A stretch of 64,000 nt of DNA from Talinum fruticosum. Its lineage: Eukaryota > Streptophyta > Magnoliopsida > Caryophyllales > Talinaceae. A program made the translations under genes and the position numbers. Positions 49,007 to 62,443 of this stretch are shown piece by piece; within the stretch, counting starts at the first letter, position 1; every line of letters begins with the position of its first letter. The stretch covers positions 4,960,001 to 5,024,000 of the forward strand of contig JAITYX010000017.1 of assembly GCA_021018815.1 (NCBI GenBank), in the 5' to 3' direction. The notes below the pieces were generated by a model. That model saw nothing but the letters and a program-made list of their open reading frames with translations. It had not been told where the DNA came from and did not search any database.

Positions 49007-50900
49007 GTGATATTTTTCTGGCCGATATCAAATTGCAAGCACTGTATGTTTTTGTAATGAGTTGTTGACCCCAGAAGACGTGAATAATGTAGTGATTTTT
49101 CACTCTTGTTTGGTTCTTCTTTCTCTCTCTTTTGGGCTTTTGTTATGGCATCATTTATTCAAATAGGAGTAGGAATTGTCAGAGGTTTGGCCATTGCTGC
49201 ATATGGTGGAATGGACACCTTCAATAATTCAGAGAGGTGATTAGATTTATTTAATGCAGCTCCACCAGTGGACTGGATGAAATTTGACGTGGACCCAACA
49301 CTTTATTACATTTTATATCTCAACCCGAAATTAAATCAACCCATTTGTCAAATTTTGTTATAATAAATAAAATGTCAAGACTAGAAATTAAATTGAATAG
49401 CCCATTTATTCAGTTATCATACATATAGGTAGTGTTAAGAGGGATAAATAGTTTCTTTTTGCATGCTATATGTTTTTCTTAGGAAAGTTTGTGTTATAGG
49501 AGTTGTACATATGAGCTCTCTTTGTAAGATTCTGTGAAAAATTCTTTTTACAAATTTAAATCCAAATTCTTATCCTGGCGATGTGAAAAGGAGGGTAATA
49601 AATAGTAGCCTTGTAATGCATTTTATATGTGATGCAAAAATTTATCCGCAATGATACATTTGTTGGAGGATAATTTATTTCTTTTTATTTTTGATTATTG
49701 ATGGAAATAAATCCTTTCTTTTTCCAACTAAAATGTTTTTCTGAAGAAAATTTAAATGTGCATATATGAGCTAACCTCTCTTAAAGATTCTGCGAAAATT
49801 CTTTTTTTTTTTTTAAAGTGTTGTAGAGAACTTAATTTTGTTGGACCCTATAGTTAAAAAGAAACAATAAGTTCTATTTTTTCTTTAATATACAATCATT
49901 GAAGATCTAAAAACTGTTCAAGATAAATTATTAGTATTTTTAAAAGTAGACAAAATAATAATAAAGATTTAGATCTTTACTGAAATAATAATAAAAATTA
50001 AGATCTTTACTGAAAGTTTCAATCATAACTCTCACATGTGCTCCAGAAATCGTTGGTAAATTTTATGTCATTGAAGATATTAGTGCTTTATGAAAATCAC
50101 AACTGTTGTGCATACTTTGCTATAAAATAATCAGTAAAATTTTCCCAACTGTTGTGCATACTTTGCTATAAAATAATCAGTAAAATTTTCCCAATAATGA
50201 ACATAGCAAAGTGAAAGAACCCATGGCCCATTTCCTTTTTCTTCCCTTTTTCAAGCATTGCTTTCATGCTGCATCAATCATAATTTTTTTTATTTCATTA
50301 ATAATACTACAAAGGAGGGAAGAATCAAATCTGAAATCTACCGTGTTTAATATTTCGTTTTTAACCACTATATTAAGACCTTATTAACTTTGGTTAATTA
50401 GCCTTTCTTAAGTGATATACAAGTGAAGATGTTGAATGTTGGCATCACAAGAAGATGAATTTATTGGGAACGTATTGACCATTTGGTTAGGGAAGTTGCT
50501 TATACCGTTACTTTAAAACAAAATTTGTGGATCTGCCATTGCCCAACTGCACAACTTTGTGCTAATGATGAAGATTTTGCCAGAGCGGGCGGGCATCCGC
50601 CATGAAGGAGAGAAGTAATCGCTATCCGCACTACAAACTTGTTGGCAGCACTGAGTGTTAGACGAGAAAAACAATTAGATGAACATACTTTTGTCATATG
50701 ATTAATTTCCCATTAGATGCAAGCAAGCTTTTTGCTGGGACATCAGATTGCAAATTTAAACATCAGAATCTGAAGTCTGCTGATATTCAAATCTATGTGA
50801 AAGGAGATGTACTAACCAAGCAATCCTCCCGTCTAAATGAGCCTAAGATAAGTTAAACCTTGACAAATAAAAAACAAAGGCATTAAAGACTCTACCTAGG
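49007..50900. other. Spacer between convergent SICKLE and VIN3-like genes
   Basis: AT-rich spacer. It contains a perfect tandem duplication of 46 bp (50101-50146 and 50147-50192, starting AACTGTTGTGCATACTTTGC). The 3' untranslated ends of both neighbours must lie here. No gene is seen. Confidence 0.6.
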
Positions 50901-53900
50901 CTAGAAGAAGTGTTTTCTGTCACAGCAAATCTCATCAGCAAAGGCATCAATCAGCTGCTCAGCCAAACTCGGAGGGTCATTTGCCATAGCATCGACAAAA
51001 GCGCTAACTACCCTTCTCTCTTGCATCGTGGCCTTCAAGCTGAACCAAGTCAGGAACTTCACCCTGAAATCTACATTTAAGTGACCATCATGCTCCAAGC
51101 TCTTGATCACTCTTACACAATACTCATAATCACTGCTTGGTTCTTCAAGCCTTATGTTGCCGGGCCCATCAAAACTTGCCTTCCATCTACTTTGGATGGT
51201 GTTGTGGGGATTGATTCTGAGCTCAACATATGGGTTGCTTTAATGTCTATGTCATTGACCAATTGATGGTTTTCACTATCACAAGCAGAAAGGGCTCGCA
51301 AAAGTTGCCTAGGGGTTTCGTCAATGATTCTGTCCTGTTCATCAGAAACTGAAACACACATCCCAATTGATGGAGGAGTGACCCATTTTGCTTCCCAAGT
51401 ACCGAAAACTTTGGTGCAGCTGAAGAGAGAAACCTTGCAAGTGTACTCTCTGCATGGTTCAAGATCACATATCTTAAATCTCTTCTCTGGTTTAAGAACT
51501 ATGCAAGTGGGTTTCTCTGAGTAAACCTTTGAACTAGATTTCCGGTGCCATATCCGGCAACCCAAGAACCCCTCAAAAAGTTGAGTGTCATAATCTAGTA
51601 CAATGACTACTGATGTTGGGAAAGATTCTTCAAAACGAATGCCACAAGCTGTAAAGACCAACATAATATTAGCTTATGTATGCTGAACAAAAAAATTAGC
51701 AGGTTGCACATGTAGGACTCAAATTATATGCAGAGTTTTTTTTTTTTTTTTTGGGGGGGAGGGGAGATCTTCCAGGGGTCCCATCGAGGAGGTGTGGGGT
51801 TAATATATATATATCAAAGGAAACAGGGGGAAGAGGTTTCCTCCTCTTCTGCTCCTTCCCTCCAAATCCTCCCTCACTTAGGTATCCTACATCCCTGTGA
51901 GAGATGGCATCCTTAGATAGCCTGTGTTACCGCTCTATCCCCCAACTTCCTCAGCAAACCCCCTTAAAAATAGTAACCCCTCCCCCACTTAAAAAAGGAT
52001 AAGAAAATTTTAAAAAATAGTGTCCGTAGAGGATTGTTTGAAGAGGTATTTTGATGGAGTTCATTATCATCTTAAGCGAAATTGCCTTAGATCTTTTTCA
52101 GTTGCTCGAGTGGTGGACAATGTTGAACAGTTGGTAATATCACATGGGCACAAATTTTATCAGAATATATCAGAGAATTATACTCAACACTTTCTCAAAA
52201 GCAAGGACTTACTGGGTGGTGCTCTCTGATCCACTACAAAAGTTTGTGGTTGGGAAACAAAAGCATCAAAGGCTTCAAGAGCAGAAGTGCACTGCTTCTG
52301 AACCTCGCCACCACAAGCGAGCCTGTTGACTATACCTCGGCCCATTTTTTCACAAACACGATCAAGAGGCCCAAGTTCTTTCTTGAGTTTTTTTGCTGCT
52401 GTATCTATTCTCTTATGTAGATCCTTATACCGCTCAGTTCCATCAAGAATTTTGTGGGATAAGGAGATTCGTGAACATAGCACATCCACGCGTCTAGCCT
52501 CCTTGGCAACCAATAGTTGCTTCCTCCACGTGCTGAATAACATCAACAACAGGTATAAAGGCAGATTCATCAACATGTCTTCATTAGTTACCTAGAACTT
52601 TGACATGCAAATCTAGATTCTATCATATGATTCCTCTACTGACTGATGAAGGATGGAAGAAAATAACGAAAATCTTCAACTAGATCCAGCTATTCTTTGA
52701 AGCTGTTCTGAGTTTCGATACTAGAAGGCTGTACAAAATTCTAATACGTTTTGGTCAGATTGGTATGCTCAATGATATAGCAGATAACATATAATAAGAA
52801 ATGCAAAATAGTAAAACATCATATGGCGTGTAGAATGCATATACAAGAGTTTGCCACTTAATAACATTGTCTTGTTTTCTTTTAACCTTTTTTGCCCAGT
52901 TCTATAAAAACAATTTTTCACTAATACTAGCTTTTGTACCATGGCAAACTGGCAGTAATCTAATCTGCAATTGCGTGCAACATGTAAGATATGAGTACTT
53001 TGCAGGACAGGAAGATACATATCCCCTGGGTTTATATAATCATGCTTAGGAAATTGCAGCATCGCTAAAAATCAACTTGCATACTCAAAACTACCAGAAA
53101 TTCACACAGGAAACTAGAGCTTCATATAGATTGTTACCTCATTAGGTCATTGATTTTTCCACAAGAAACACAACAGAATTTCCCATCCAATTTTCCAAAT
53201 TTACCATTCTTCATTATTCCTGCTCTTTCATGCCTGAGTGCGCACTTTAGATGACAAGACATCCCGCATGGTTCACCTTGACTGGGAAGATCAGAGTCAC
53301 AGGTCAACCAAAGACTTGGATCTTTATTATCATCGTAATGATGACAAATACAGCATGAACACCTCTTGCAGAAACCATCGTCACAGGTTAAAGTAGCTTT
53401 ACATGCAAGATTTGGACACACTAAAGTTTTTACTTCATCTTGATTCATGGGAACTCCATGCATATGATCCTGGTTGATTGGTGGTTGAACTGGCTGCTCA
53501 TTCCTTCTCTGCTTCTTTGCTCCAGATTGAGTTTTGGCCACAGGAACATCGAGAGGGTTATCAGTATCCTTCCTCTTCGAGTTTTCAGATATTAACTTTA
53601 GAAGATGCTCTATCATTCTGAGTTTGGTAAACCCACTGTATTTCCTTTCTTTCCCCATCTCAGCACAGATCATCTCTAATAGCTCTTTGCGGCTAAATGA
53701 ACTAAGAATCACAGGAGCATCATTTGACCACTGAGCAATTTCACGAACAAGTTCCCTCTTCTCTTCCAAAGGTAGACTGCTGCATTTTGCAGGATCAAGG
53801 ACGTAACCTGCTTGTTCAGCAGATAAACAATTTGTTACTCAAGGTCTCAAAGAGAAAAGAGTCTCCCAGATATGTGAGCATGGCATTCTTGATTGACCAC

Positions 53901-55481
53901 CTTAAAAGTATAATGGTTCTTCTCCGCACGCCCCCTCCCCCAAAAAAAAAAAAATCTTACTTTGCTTTTCTTTCATGTACAACTTTCTCCACTTTAAGCA
54001 AGCATTAAACCATATTTTACGGAACAACTTATTTTCTTGAACAAGTACTGGTTGTGTACATCAATATTGAGAGGCCAATGAGTTTCAAGAAAAGAGTAAG
54101 CATTTTAGTCCGGATAAATAAGCACCAATGCCAAAAAGGATTGAACTACACATATCCTGATATCATAAACTCTTAAAAGCTCTAACACATCTTGTGCAAG
54201 ACTACTAATACATCAGCAAAAGAATAATTCCGACTTGCAACATCTCTAATGTCTTAAATAAGCACAAAGACCAAAAGGGATTGACCTAACAGCTATCCTG
54301 ATATCAGAAGCTCTTAAAAGCTCTAACACATCTTGTTCAAGACTACTAATATATCAGCAAAAGATGCATCTGATCAGAGCGTGTTATCTTCTTCTCTTAC
54401 ACAAGAAAACTCACTGTAGAACAGATGAAAGCATACCCATTGACATTCCCTGAGAGCATATACAGCGACATTCCCTGAGAGCATATACAGTGACATTTCT
54501 CTCACATCAAAATTGAAATATACTTTCCATCCGGAACCGGAATGATGAGTGCTTAGTGCTATTCAAGTTATAATCATGAGAACAACGATTTTAAACCTCA
54601 TTTATCTTTACGAAGTGAACAGCCATCTTGTGAGTGATGCTTTTGTGTACGACTAACTTTCACAATCAGTTTCTAACTCGAATTTGCTCATCTATCTTCA
54701 ATGCCTTACCACCACTATGTCACGAAATTTCATTTCCTCCAAGAAAGATCCCAAATCTCATATATTGCTTCATGACACAACTAAGCATATCTACCCGGCA
54801 TAAAAACCCCTTCACCTGCCTAAAAACCCTTAACCTGCCCAAAAGAGACCTCTCCTCAGAACTTTGTCGCTTTTTAACATGAAATCCTTCTCGTTGAGCA
54901 CAAAAGGCTTTTCTACAACCCAAACAGACACCGTTTTCCTCCTACATGCCCTCTTCTCCTCTCTCTGTTCACCATTGTGCATAACCAATATTTTTCTTCC
55001 ACCACTTTGCATTATATTTTCACCTAAACATAGAATTCTAAAATCTCATAAACAAACCCTGGCCACATCCCCTCCCCTTAAAAAAATATAAAAATTCTCT
55101 CTGACATGCATTGGCACGCACAAGTGAACAAGCAAAAAAAAAAAAAAAAAAGAAACCCCAGGAAAGGAAAAAAAAGATTTAAAGAAAATGAAAAGGACAA
55201 CTTGAAAACCCACATTCATTGTTATTCACAAACCCAAAGCAATATAGTAATTCTGAACACCCTCCACAAGAATAAAAGAAAATAAAAAACAATACCCAGA
55301 ATTATTGCTCCCTCAATCTTACATACATTGTCGAGAAACAGCATCAGAAAGTGAGAGAAACGATCACCATTGATTACAAACACCCAAAAGAAGAGAAAAC
55401 ACAAATACCCAGAAAGAAGTAAGACGATAGAGAAAGGAAAGGAAAAGGGGGAAAGAACTCACCTTTAAAATTGGGCTCCAT
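50901..55481 (-). CDS. VIN3-like protein (PHD finger, FNIII and VID domains)
   Basis: Four coding exons on the minus strand: 55481-55463, 53807-53138, 52532-52213 and 51648-50901. The first encodes only MEPNFK plus a split Gly; phases agree at every junction. The [10 protein letters not shown] segment and an A-E-M-G-K-E-R-K-Y helix precede a Cys-rich PHD module (about 137-222) with [10 protein letters not shown] and [13 protein letters not shown] helical part with [10 protein letters not shown], an FNIII-like domain (about 338-430) and a C-terminal VID domain with [14 protein letters not shown] follow. This is the VEL/VIL family, which works with Polycomb PRC2 in the nucleus to silence genes such as FLC. 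One base is missing near GGGCCC at 51162-51167; adding it gives 585 residues. Confidence 0.9.
51735..52015. other. Low-complexity insert-like segment in VIN3-like intron 3
   Basis: A T17-G7 run (51736-51759) is followed by a (TA)n stretch near 51801-51812 and CT-rich sequence. It differs in composition from the rest of the intron (51649-52212) and may be a short retroposed repeat, but no family is recognised. Confidence 0.3.
53808..55462 (-). other. First intron of the VIN3-like gene with tandem repeats
   Basis: A 1.65 kb intron. It holds a diverged direct repeat of about 106 bp (54119-54224 and 54259-54364, core CTAACACATCTTG) and a 25 bp tandem unit (54441-54465 and 54466-54490, core ATTCCCTGAGAGCATATACAG). 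A long first intron is common in this gene family. Confidence 0.65.
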
Positions 55482-55624
55482 TGCGTGAAAGAAAACGTAA
55501 AATACCCAAGAAAAAATAAACTGAAAGCCCTTTTAGTTTCAGCTGTTAGGCATTGTGGGAGGGAGGAAGAGAAAGAGGGGGAGAGAGGGTAGAGGGAAGA
55601 GGGGAGAGGGAGAGAGAGATTCGT

Positions 55625-55668
<44 letters not shown>

Positions 55669-55860
55669 CGAGGAGAGAGATGGGAGAAAGTGCGTGAGTG
55701 TGTGTTGGCGTTATAAATTTGAGGGAATTGGCTAACTCTACATCGAGATGCCAACGAAAAGGGGCCAAAGCCCAAAAGGTATCAACTACTATCAACCCTC
55801 TCTCTCTCTCTCTCTCTCTCTCTCCCTTCATAATTTCTTTTTTCTTTATTTTTTTGCATT
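55482..55860 (-). promoter_or_regulatory. 5' leader of the VIN3-like gene with GA/CT repeats
   Basis: Upstream of the ATG (55481) the plus strand has GA-rich sequence with a long (AG)n tract (55627-55664) and, further up, (CT)n at 55797-55824. On the transcript the proximal tract is CT-rich, as in many plant leaders. ORFs with Ser-Leu or Arg-Glu runs here are products of these repeats. Confidence 0.5.
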
Positions 55861-57739
55861 TTTAAAAAAAATATTTAATTAGAAGAACTTTCTGTTGTTT
55901 GTTTAGAGCCTGGAACCAATGTCCATGCGCTCCCTCTCTAATGAATAAAAATGGATAAATAACTCGGGTACTAAACCTAAGAGCCCTTTTTTTTTTTTAT
56001 TTTTTTTAATGTATTCTCTGGGTTTAAACCTAGGGCTCCAAGGTTAAAAACAACTTATATGACCAATTATTTATAGCTAACTTTAACACTATACACTATT
56101 TTTTTTGTTCTTTTATATGATTGTATGTGGGTCCTCATTGATTAATATTAACTCTTAAACTCTTTACCTATCATTACCATTTATTGTTAGTTTAAACTTA
56201 AGTTGAGATACTCGACCCAAAATTTAACTCAAACAACCCAAATGATACCTAACATGATACACGAAACAGCTTAAACCGAGCGTGGATGCGAGACCTGAAC
56301 TGTCTTGAGTTAAAATGGACTGTTTCACTCAAAGTTATTGTTAATTGCAAACAATTTTATTGGACCAAATATTAATCAACTTGAAATAAAATAACGCTGA
56401 AAATGAGTCGACTCGACATTGAAATTAACCTTATCTTATTGACTACTGATCTAAAATTGACCCAACTCGAAATTAAAACAAATGATTCATTTATAAAATC
56501 TAAATTTAACCATTGAAAAGAACAGTCATTTAAAATGGCATTTAGTAAATGGTATTTGGACTAATATGATATAAAATCTCACATTAAATTTTCCTAAAAT
56601 AATCTTACCTGGTTCATATTCCCAATCACATTAGTTGTGGCTTAGAGATTTTTATATATATAATTATTTTCGTATTACTGATATGGTACATCCGTACATG
56701 CAATATGGACATCTAATCCACACAACTCACAATGTCACAACACAAATCACAAATCACAAACATTAGAATATGCACGAGCTGTTTTATAATGTTTGTTTTA
56801 AATTTCATAGTGAAGATCATAAATAAATTGAATCATTCTTTTGTGAGTAAACAAAGTAAATGAAATAATGAATCATTAATATGGAAACCAATAAGGTTTT
56901 GACCAATTTGTTAAAGATTTATGTTTTGGGTAAATTAGTTCTTCGATTCGATTCCTCATTCCTCCTTTGTATTGGACTGCTATTCACGACTTTATTATTA
57001 AACAGAAAAAATCATTAATATGAAATATTTATCATTAAATTCTATTTTCTTACATGTATGTAGTTTTTAGAAACAAAGCTTTTCAATCCTCGTATTAAGT
57101 TAAATTATTAAATTTTGGATAAGCGTATTAGGAGAAAAAGAAGGACCACATATGCTAAGTTGACAATATAAACCGACAAATTGTATTTTATTTTTATAAC
57201 GAGAAACCAAGGAAAATTGTATTATTCAGCAAAAACAAGTTTCTCACAAGCTACAATCCCTTTCACCTGCGTGGGTCCATCACCTAAACCAACCAACTCG
57301 ACTTCTAATCTAAGTCTAATATGACCAAACAATACTAAAAATATGCTAACCATATACACACGCCTACATTATTAATCTTTTACATTTGTAAGCTTTTATT
57401 ACTCCTATGATTTTTAGTTTGATAAAAATATAAAAAATTACTTTGATTTAAAAATAAGTATAAAAATCTATGTAGTAGCAAAAGAAAACATTTGTAAATT
57501 TTATTACTCCCTATGACTTTTGGCTACATGAAATTATATAGACAATTGCTTTGATTTTGAAAAAAAAAATATAACAATTTATGTATTAACAAAGAAAAAA
57601 ATTAAGATATAGAATAGAGACTTGAAAAAATAAAGTGGAATATGAAAAACAGTCATAATATTTGCCTTTTAATAATACATATATTCACGACTTTTATAAG
57701 AATAAAATAATAAATTAAATAATAATTCACATTATAATA
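55861..57739. other. AT-rich intergenic DNA
   Basis: No gene recognised. A diverged tandem pair of about 105 bp (roughly 57388-57485 and 57496-57600, both with TTTTATTACTCC(C)TATGA) is the only structure noted. Confidence 0.55.
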
Positions 57740-60700
57740 TTTTTTTATAGAAACGGAGAATTTTATAACTTAATCATCAAAGGAGTTACATAAGTCCTCC
57801 TAATCAAGACTTAGAATACTATCCGACCCCGTCAATCCAACACTCACAAGAACTTACATAAGGTTGAAAATGGGCTAGGGAATGAGTCACCCTATTCCCC
57901 TTTTCCTAATAACAGAAAAACCACAAAACTCAAACTTTAACAACTTTAAAATTTCAGAAATAATTAGACCCGCACTAGAGTTTGGACATTCATGCTTCTT
58001 CAACTTGGAGATTATGCTAGCACCAATCACCTTCCACGAGAACCCTGTAGTATCCATGCTCATAGGCCAACTTCATAGCAAATAAACAAGCTTGAGCCTC
58101 TTCACATTCTGCTTCTCTGAACCCCACACCTTGGCGGACCGCTGCAATGACATACCGAGCCCTGTGCATCACGAACCACCCCTCCCCACCCATGTCCTCA
58201 ATCACCAATTTTAGCACGTCAAAGTTGATCTTCCACATATCTGGGACTGGTGTTGACCATTGGGTTGGACTGGAATTCCCACTTGGATTGAGCATTTGTT
58301 TTGTATCTCGAAAATCATATACGAAGGAGCCCATTTGTCTCGAGTCAATCTTGTGCATTAGCTGAATCGCATCCAACACAGACCTCACCGAACCACCCCA
58401 GAATTCAGCCTTTAATTTTGATGCTTCCCAGATTTGTATAGCCTGTGGACATTCGAATAAAGCATGAATATTAGACTCATACAAAGCCCCACACACCTCA
58501 CAACGGACATCTAGGTGCTGCAACTTTTTATGAAGGCAGCCTTAGTTGGTAAAACCCCCATACACGTCCTCCACCCAAATATTTTCATTCGGAGTGGAAT
58601 ATCTAAAGCCCACAGCAGTTTCCAGCACACGTTCCTCTCTTCCCACTGTAGGAAGGTCGCGCCGTATTATTCAACGTCTGGATAAGGTGATAGGCAGATT
58701 TTACAGTAAGGTGCCCTGAGGATGAGTAGTGCCCAGTGATCCTGTCAGTGGGCCAAGAAGGACAACGAGGAATAGATTTAATAGTGTCCATGTCAACAGG
58801 CAGAAAAATGGCATCCACAAGATCTCGATTCCAGTCTTTTATATCCCAGTCTATGAGGTTCGCCACCCGCATTAAACGCAGCTCAGGTTTGGTCGGTGTA
58901 ATAACTTTGAATGAATGTGGTCTCGGCAACCATTTAGAGCTCCAAATATTCAGTGACAAACCGTTCCCAACTAACCACCTAGAGCCCTTCTCGATCACCC
59001 ATTTTTCCCTCCACAAACTTCTCCAAGTAAAGCTCGGATTTTGGCCTTGTTGAGCATCAATCATAACATCATTTGGGAAATATCGAGCTTTGAGTACCCG
59101 AAACACCAAAGACAGTTCATTATGCATAAGCCTCCACACTTGTCTAGCCAAAAGAGCCGAATTAAAATCTTCCACATCTCTCAAGCCAAGACCCCATCAA
59201 GCTTGCTTTTATATAACCTTTCTTTAGAAACCTAGTGAATCTTTCTCGTGTCTCCCTTTGCTCTCCACCAATAGCCATTAATAGTAGACAGGATTTTAGA
59301 ACAAATCTCACTCGGGAACCTGAACATACTCATAGCGTATGTTGGGATGGCTTGGGCAACCGCCTTTATCAAGCACTTTTGTCCTGTCCAAGAAAGATTT
59401 TTCCCCATCCATCCTTGTATTCTTTTACCAACTCTGTCTCTGAATGGCATAAAAACCTTGCGTTTGGAACGTCTAATCGTAGTCAGTAGCCCTAAATACT
59501 TTTCATGAGAGAGAACTTCTCGGATATCCATAATAGTCACAATAGCCTCCCTTCGAGCTTTGGGAACCCGTCGACTAAAAACGATACTAGATTTATGGAA
59601 GTTAACGCACCGACTGCGAGGCAACTTCATGGAGATGTAGTATCCGAACAATCACTTATGCAACACTTTTCGAAGCCTTACTAATTTTTAGTGTATCATC
59701 GGAAAAACGAGATGTGAGATACAAAGAGCTTCGGGGCAAACCCGATGACCAGTAAGTACACCATTAGAAATCCCATCATCCGGAAGAGCCGAGAGCCCTT
59801 CAAGTACAAAATAAGAATAAATAGGGCGAAATGGGGTCTCTTTGTCGAAGACCACGAGAAGGCGTAACAAAGCCCCGAGGTTCACCATTGATAATAAAAG
59901 AGAAAGTGGGGTTGTAACACACTTCATCACAAGAGACACCAAATCCCTATAAACCCCATTTTCAGCATAATCGCCTCTAAAAAGTCCATTCCACTTGGTC
60001 ATAAGCCTTGGCCATATCCAGACTTCAATGCCATAGAACCACTCACACTACTTTGATACTTCATAGAATGGAATGTCTCAAATGTTACAAGAATATTATC
60101 GAAATCATTCTACTTGGGGTAAATGCACTTTGAGAGTCGAAATGATAAAAGAGAGAACTTCTTTCAGCCGATTGGAAATCACTTTCGTCCCTAATTTATA
60201 AACCTCATTACATAGACTAATTGGCCTAAAATCGAAATCTCATATGGGTCTTTCTTTTTGGGGATTAATACCACAGGGGTATGGTTTAGAAAAGGCGAAG
60301 TATCCCCCTCTCGATTTAGAATATGCAGAACGACCCTAATTACATCACTCCATACAATATCCCAATATTTTTGAAAAAAATAAAGATTGAAACCATTCGG
60401 GTCGGGAGCTTTACGTATGAAGGTTTGCTCTTGGAGAGTCAAAGTCACCCTAGAGGGGGTGAATAGGGTGATTTGGAAAAATTAAGCAATTTTTGCACCA
60501 ATACAAACTAAAAGCGGATTCCGAGTCTAGATTGGACCAATACAAACTATTTTGAATCCACAAAATACAGAGGATCGACTCAACTAGAATTGCTCCCTTA
60601 AACAATTCCTTGCAACATTTTCCTGGACTCATAAGTTCCCTTATCTAATCTAATACTTCTTGATTGAGGTAACTTTTACAATTAGGGACAATTGGGCTGA

Positions 60701-62443
60701 GTTAACCTTTACATCTCAGTCAAGAGACTTACTAAGAAAGTAAGAGAAATATGTAACTGATTACAAGATTTGATTTACAACTCGTAAAATATAAAATATA
60801 GAGTTGGAGTTGTAAGAAGAAGATTGATCGAGTATGCACTTAGTAAGTGTTCAACAAGTAGGTGCAAGCAATGTGTTCAATAATCTTCTAGTCTTGTGAA
60901 GTGGCTTCTATTTATAACCAACCAAGCCGAGTGACCGTTGAGTCTTGGTTATGGACTCGAATTCTTCACTAGCCGTTGTAACGACTATTCTTAGCCACTC
61001 AAGAAAGATCCGTTGGGATGTGAACGTTATGCAATGGCTCTTGGCTCCAATCACTTGGTGGTGACTCGAAAGTTGTGGTGAAAACAATTGTTAGGTCTAG
61101 AGTTGGATTTTTCCAGCTTTGGAAACAAACAGTACTCGACACGGTATTTGAGCCTTGTCCGTAAGTATCTAAAATTTGTCTCGCTAGTGGATAACGGCTT
61201 GAAGCTTCGGTTGCTTTTGAAATTCAAAAATAGATTAGCCTCGTTTGAATATCCTACAAAAGCAAAACATATTGGTTCTCAAAGTATAAAATACTTTGGT
61301 CCAAAATTAGGCACGGATAATAATTAAATCAGGATAATTAAATACTTAATTATCTTTGGCATAAAAGAATGGAATTTTCTGATTTTAATATATGATAGGT
61401 TCAAATGCCATCTTTAGTCAATCCTTAAGTAATCAACTTAGAAAGAGTAAAAATATCAAAGTATATGAACTTGATCCGGTCAACTAATCCTCAAAGAAAT
61501 ATACTCGACTTAGAATAAGGAATTAACGTTGTAATTCACTTCGCGTTGAATTACAAAGTCGATGCTCGTAATAAAAGTGTTAGAGAAATTATTTGAACAT
61601 GCGATGATTCCGATTGATGTTTGAGTGAGTTAGAAACACCAAGTATAGGAGATATGCAATAAAGCGCTTTCGAGTCAGTCAAAACAAAATGAAAACTTAG
61701 ATAAGAGTTTTTATAATACGCGTAATGACTTAGAATCAAAAGCCAAGAGAGATAGAGATTTCTACCCGAGTCTTCAACCTGGGTGCATCTGATTTAAAGC
61801 TTGCACAATCTCCTCCTTATCGTAAGGATGGGAAAGAGCTTGGTTCATAGAAGAAGTAACCTTGGGCTGCACCTTATTGACAACGTCATCAATTTGGAAA
61901 TGAGTAGATGATGTAAAAAGTTCCCCAAAATATGTAGTGACTACTTCCTCCAAGCTATTTGCACCCGATACAAGGTTACCATGACGATCTTTCAGCTCTA
62001 AAATAATGTTGTGCCTACGCTCGAACACAAGCTTTGCGGTGGAACCAACCCGAGTTCACATCCCATATTTTAGAAACTCCAAACGAGACCTTTGCCACCA
62101 CATCACCTCCTCTTTCCAACTCCTATCCCGAAGCTTATAAAAAGGCCGTTCCGAGCAGTCACATTCAAAGGATATTGGAGTGCTTGTTTACATCTTCTAA
62201 TTTCTTTCGAACGTTGCCGAAGACATTATAATTCCATTCATGAAGTGCCCGCAAGCATTGTTTTGCTTTACTTTCCTATACCATAGTTGGCAACCCCTCG
62301 TAGTTCCGGTTCCAATTCTCCTTCATCGTTGCCTCACACCTATTATCCATAACCCACATGTTCTCAAAACGCTTCCTACGTGATTTTCTCCTATCCCTTC
62401 GGCTGCCACGTAGCTTAATCAAAATAGGGAGATGATTCGATAT
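57740..62443 (-). mobile_element. L1-type LINE, broken and interrupted
   Basis: Read from right to left on the minus strand: the end of the endonuclease (S-N-H-L-P-I-L-I near 62430, then R-F-E-N-M-W), a linker with G-E-L-F-T-S-S (61774-62028), the reverse transcriptase start K-A-P-D-P-N-G-F with F-F-Q-K-Y-W (around 60340-60415), V-L-I-P-K-K near 60250, an F-S-D-D-T-L catalytic box near 59686-59703, K-Y-L-G-L (59490-59510), a zinc-binding reverse-transcriptase tail (58440-58520, C-x2-C) and an RNase H domain (58017-58260, ending V-E-G-D-W). A T7 run at 57740-57746 is the poly(A) tail on the other strand. Frames are broken throughout and a 1.36 kb insert splits the reverse transcriptase. The 5' end is lost to the copia LTR at 62444. 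Confidence 0.8.
60418..61776 (+). mobile_element. Solo-LTR-like insert inside the LINE
   Basis: The insert separates adjacent LINE codons (N-Q-M-H-P on one side, K-A-P-D-P on the other). It begins TGAAGG and ends TCTTCA, so the ends have the TG...CA form with a 5 bp inverted match. Flanking pentamers are ACGTA and ACCTG, three of five identical, a weak target-duplication signal. Near the left end is CACCCTAGAGGGGGTGAATAGGGTG-like sequence (60447-60471), which I recall from plant LTRs. No coding frame is present. Assignment as a solo LTR is inferred. Confidence 0.5.

Noticed and set aside
55364..55831. Minus-strand ORF with long Ser-Leu runs
   Set aside because: It is a translation of CT microsatellites in the VIN3-like leader.
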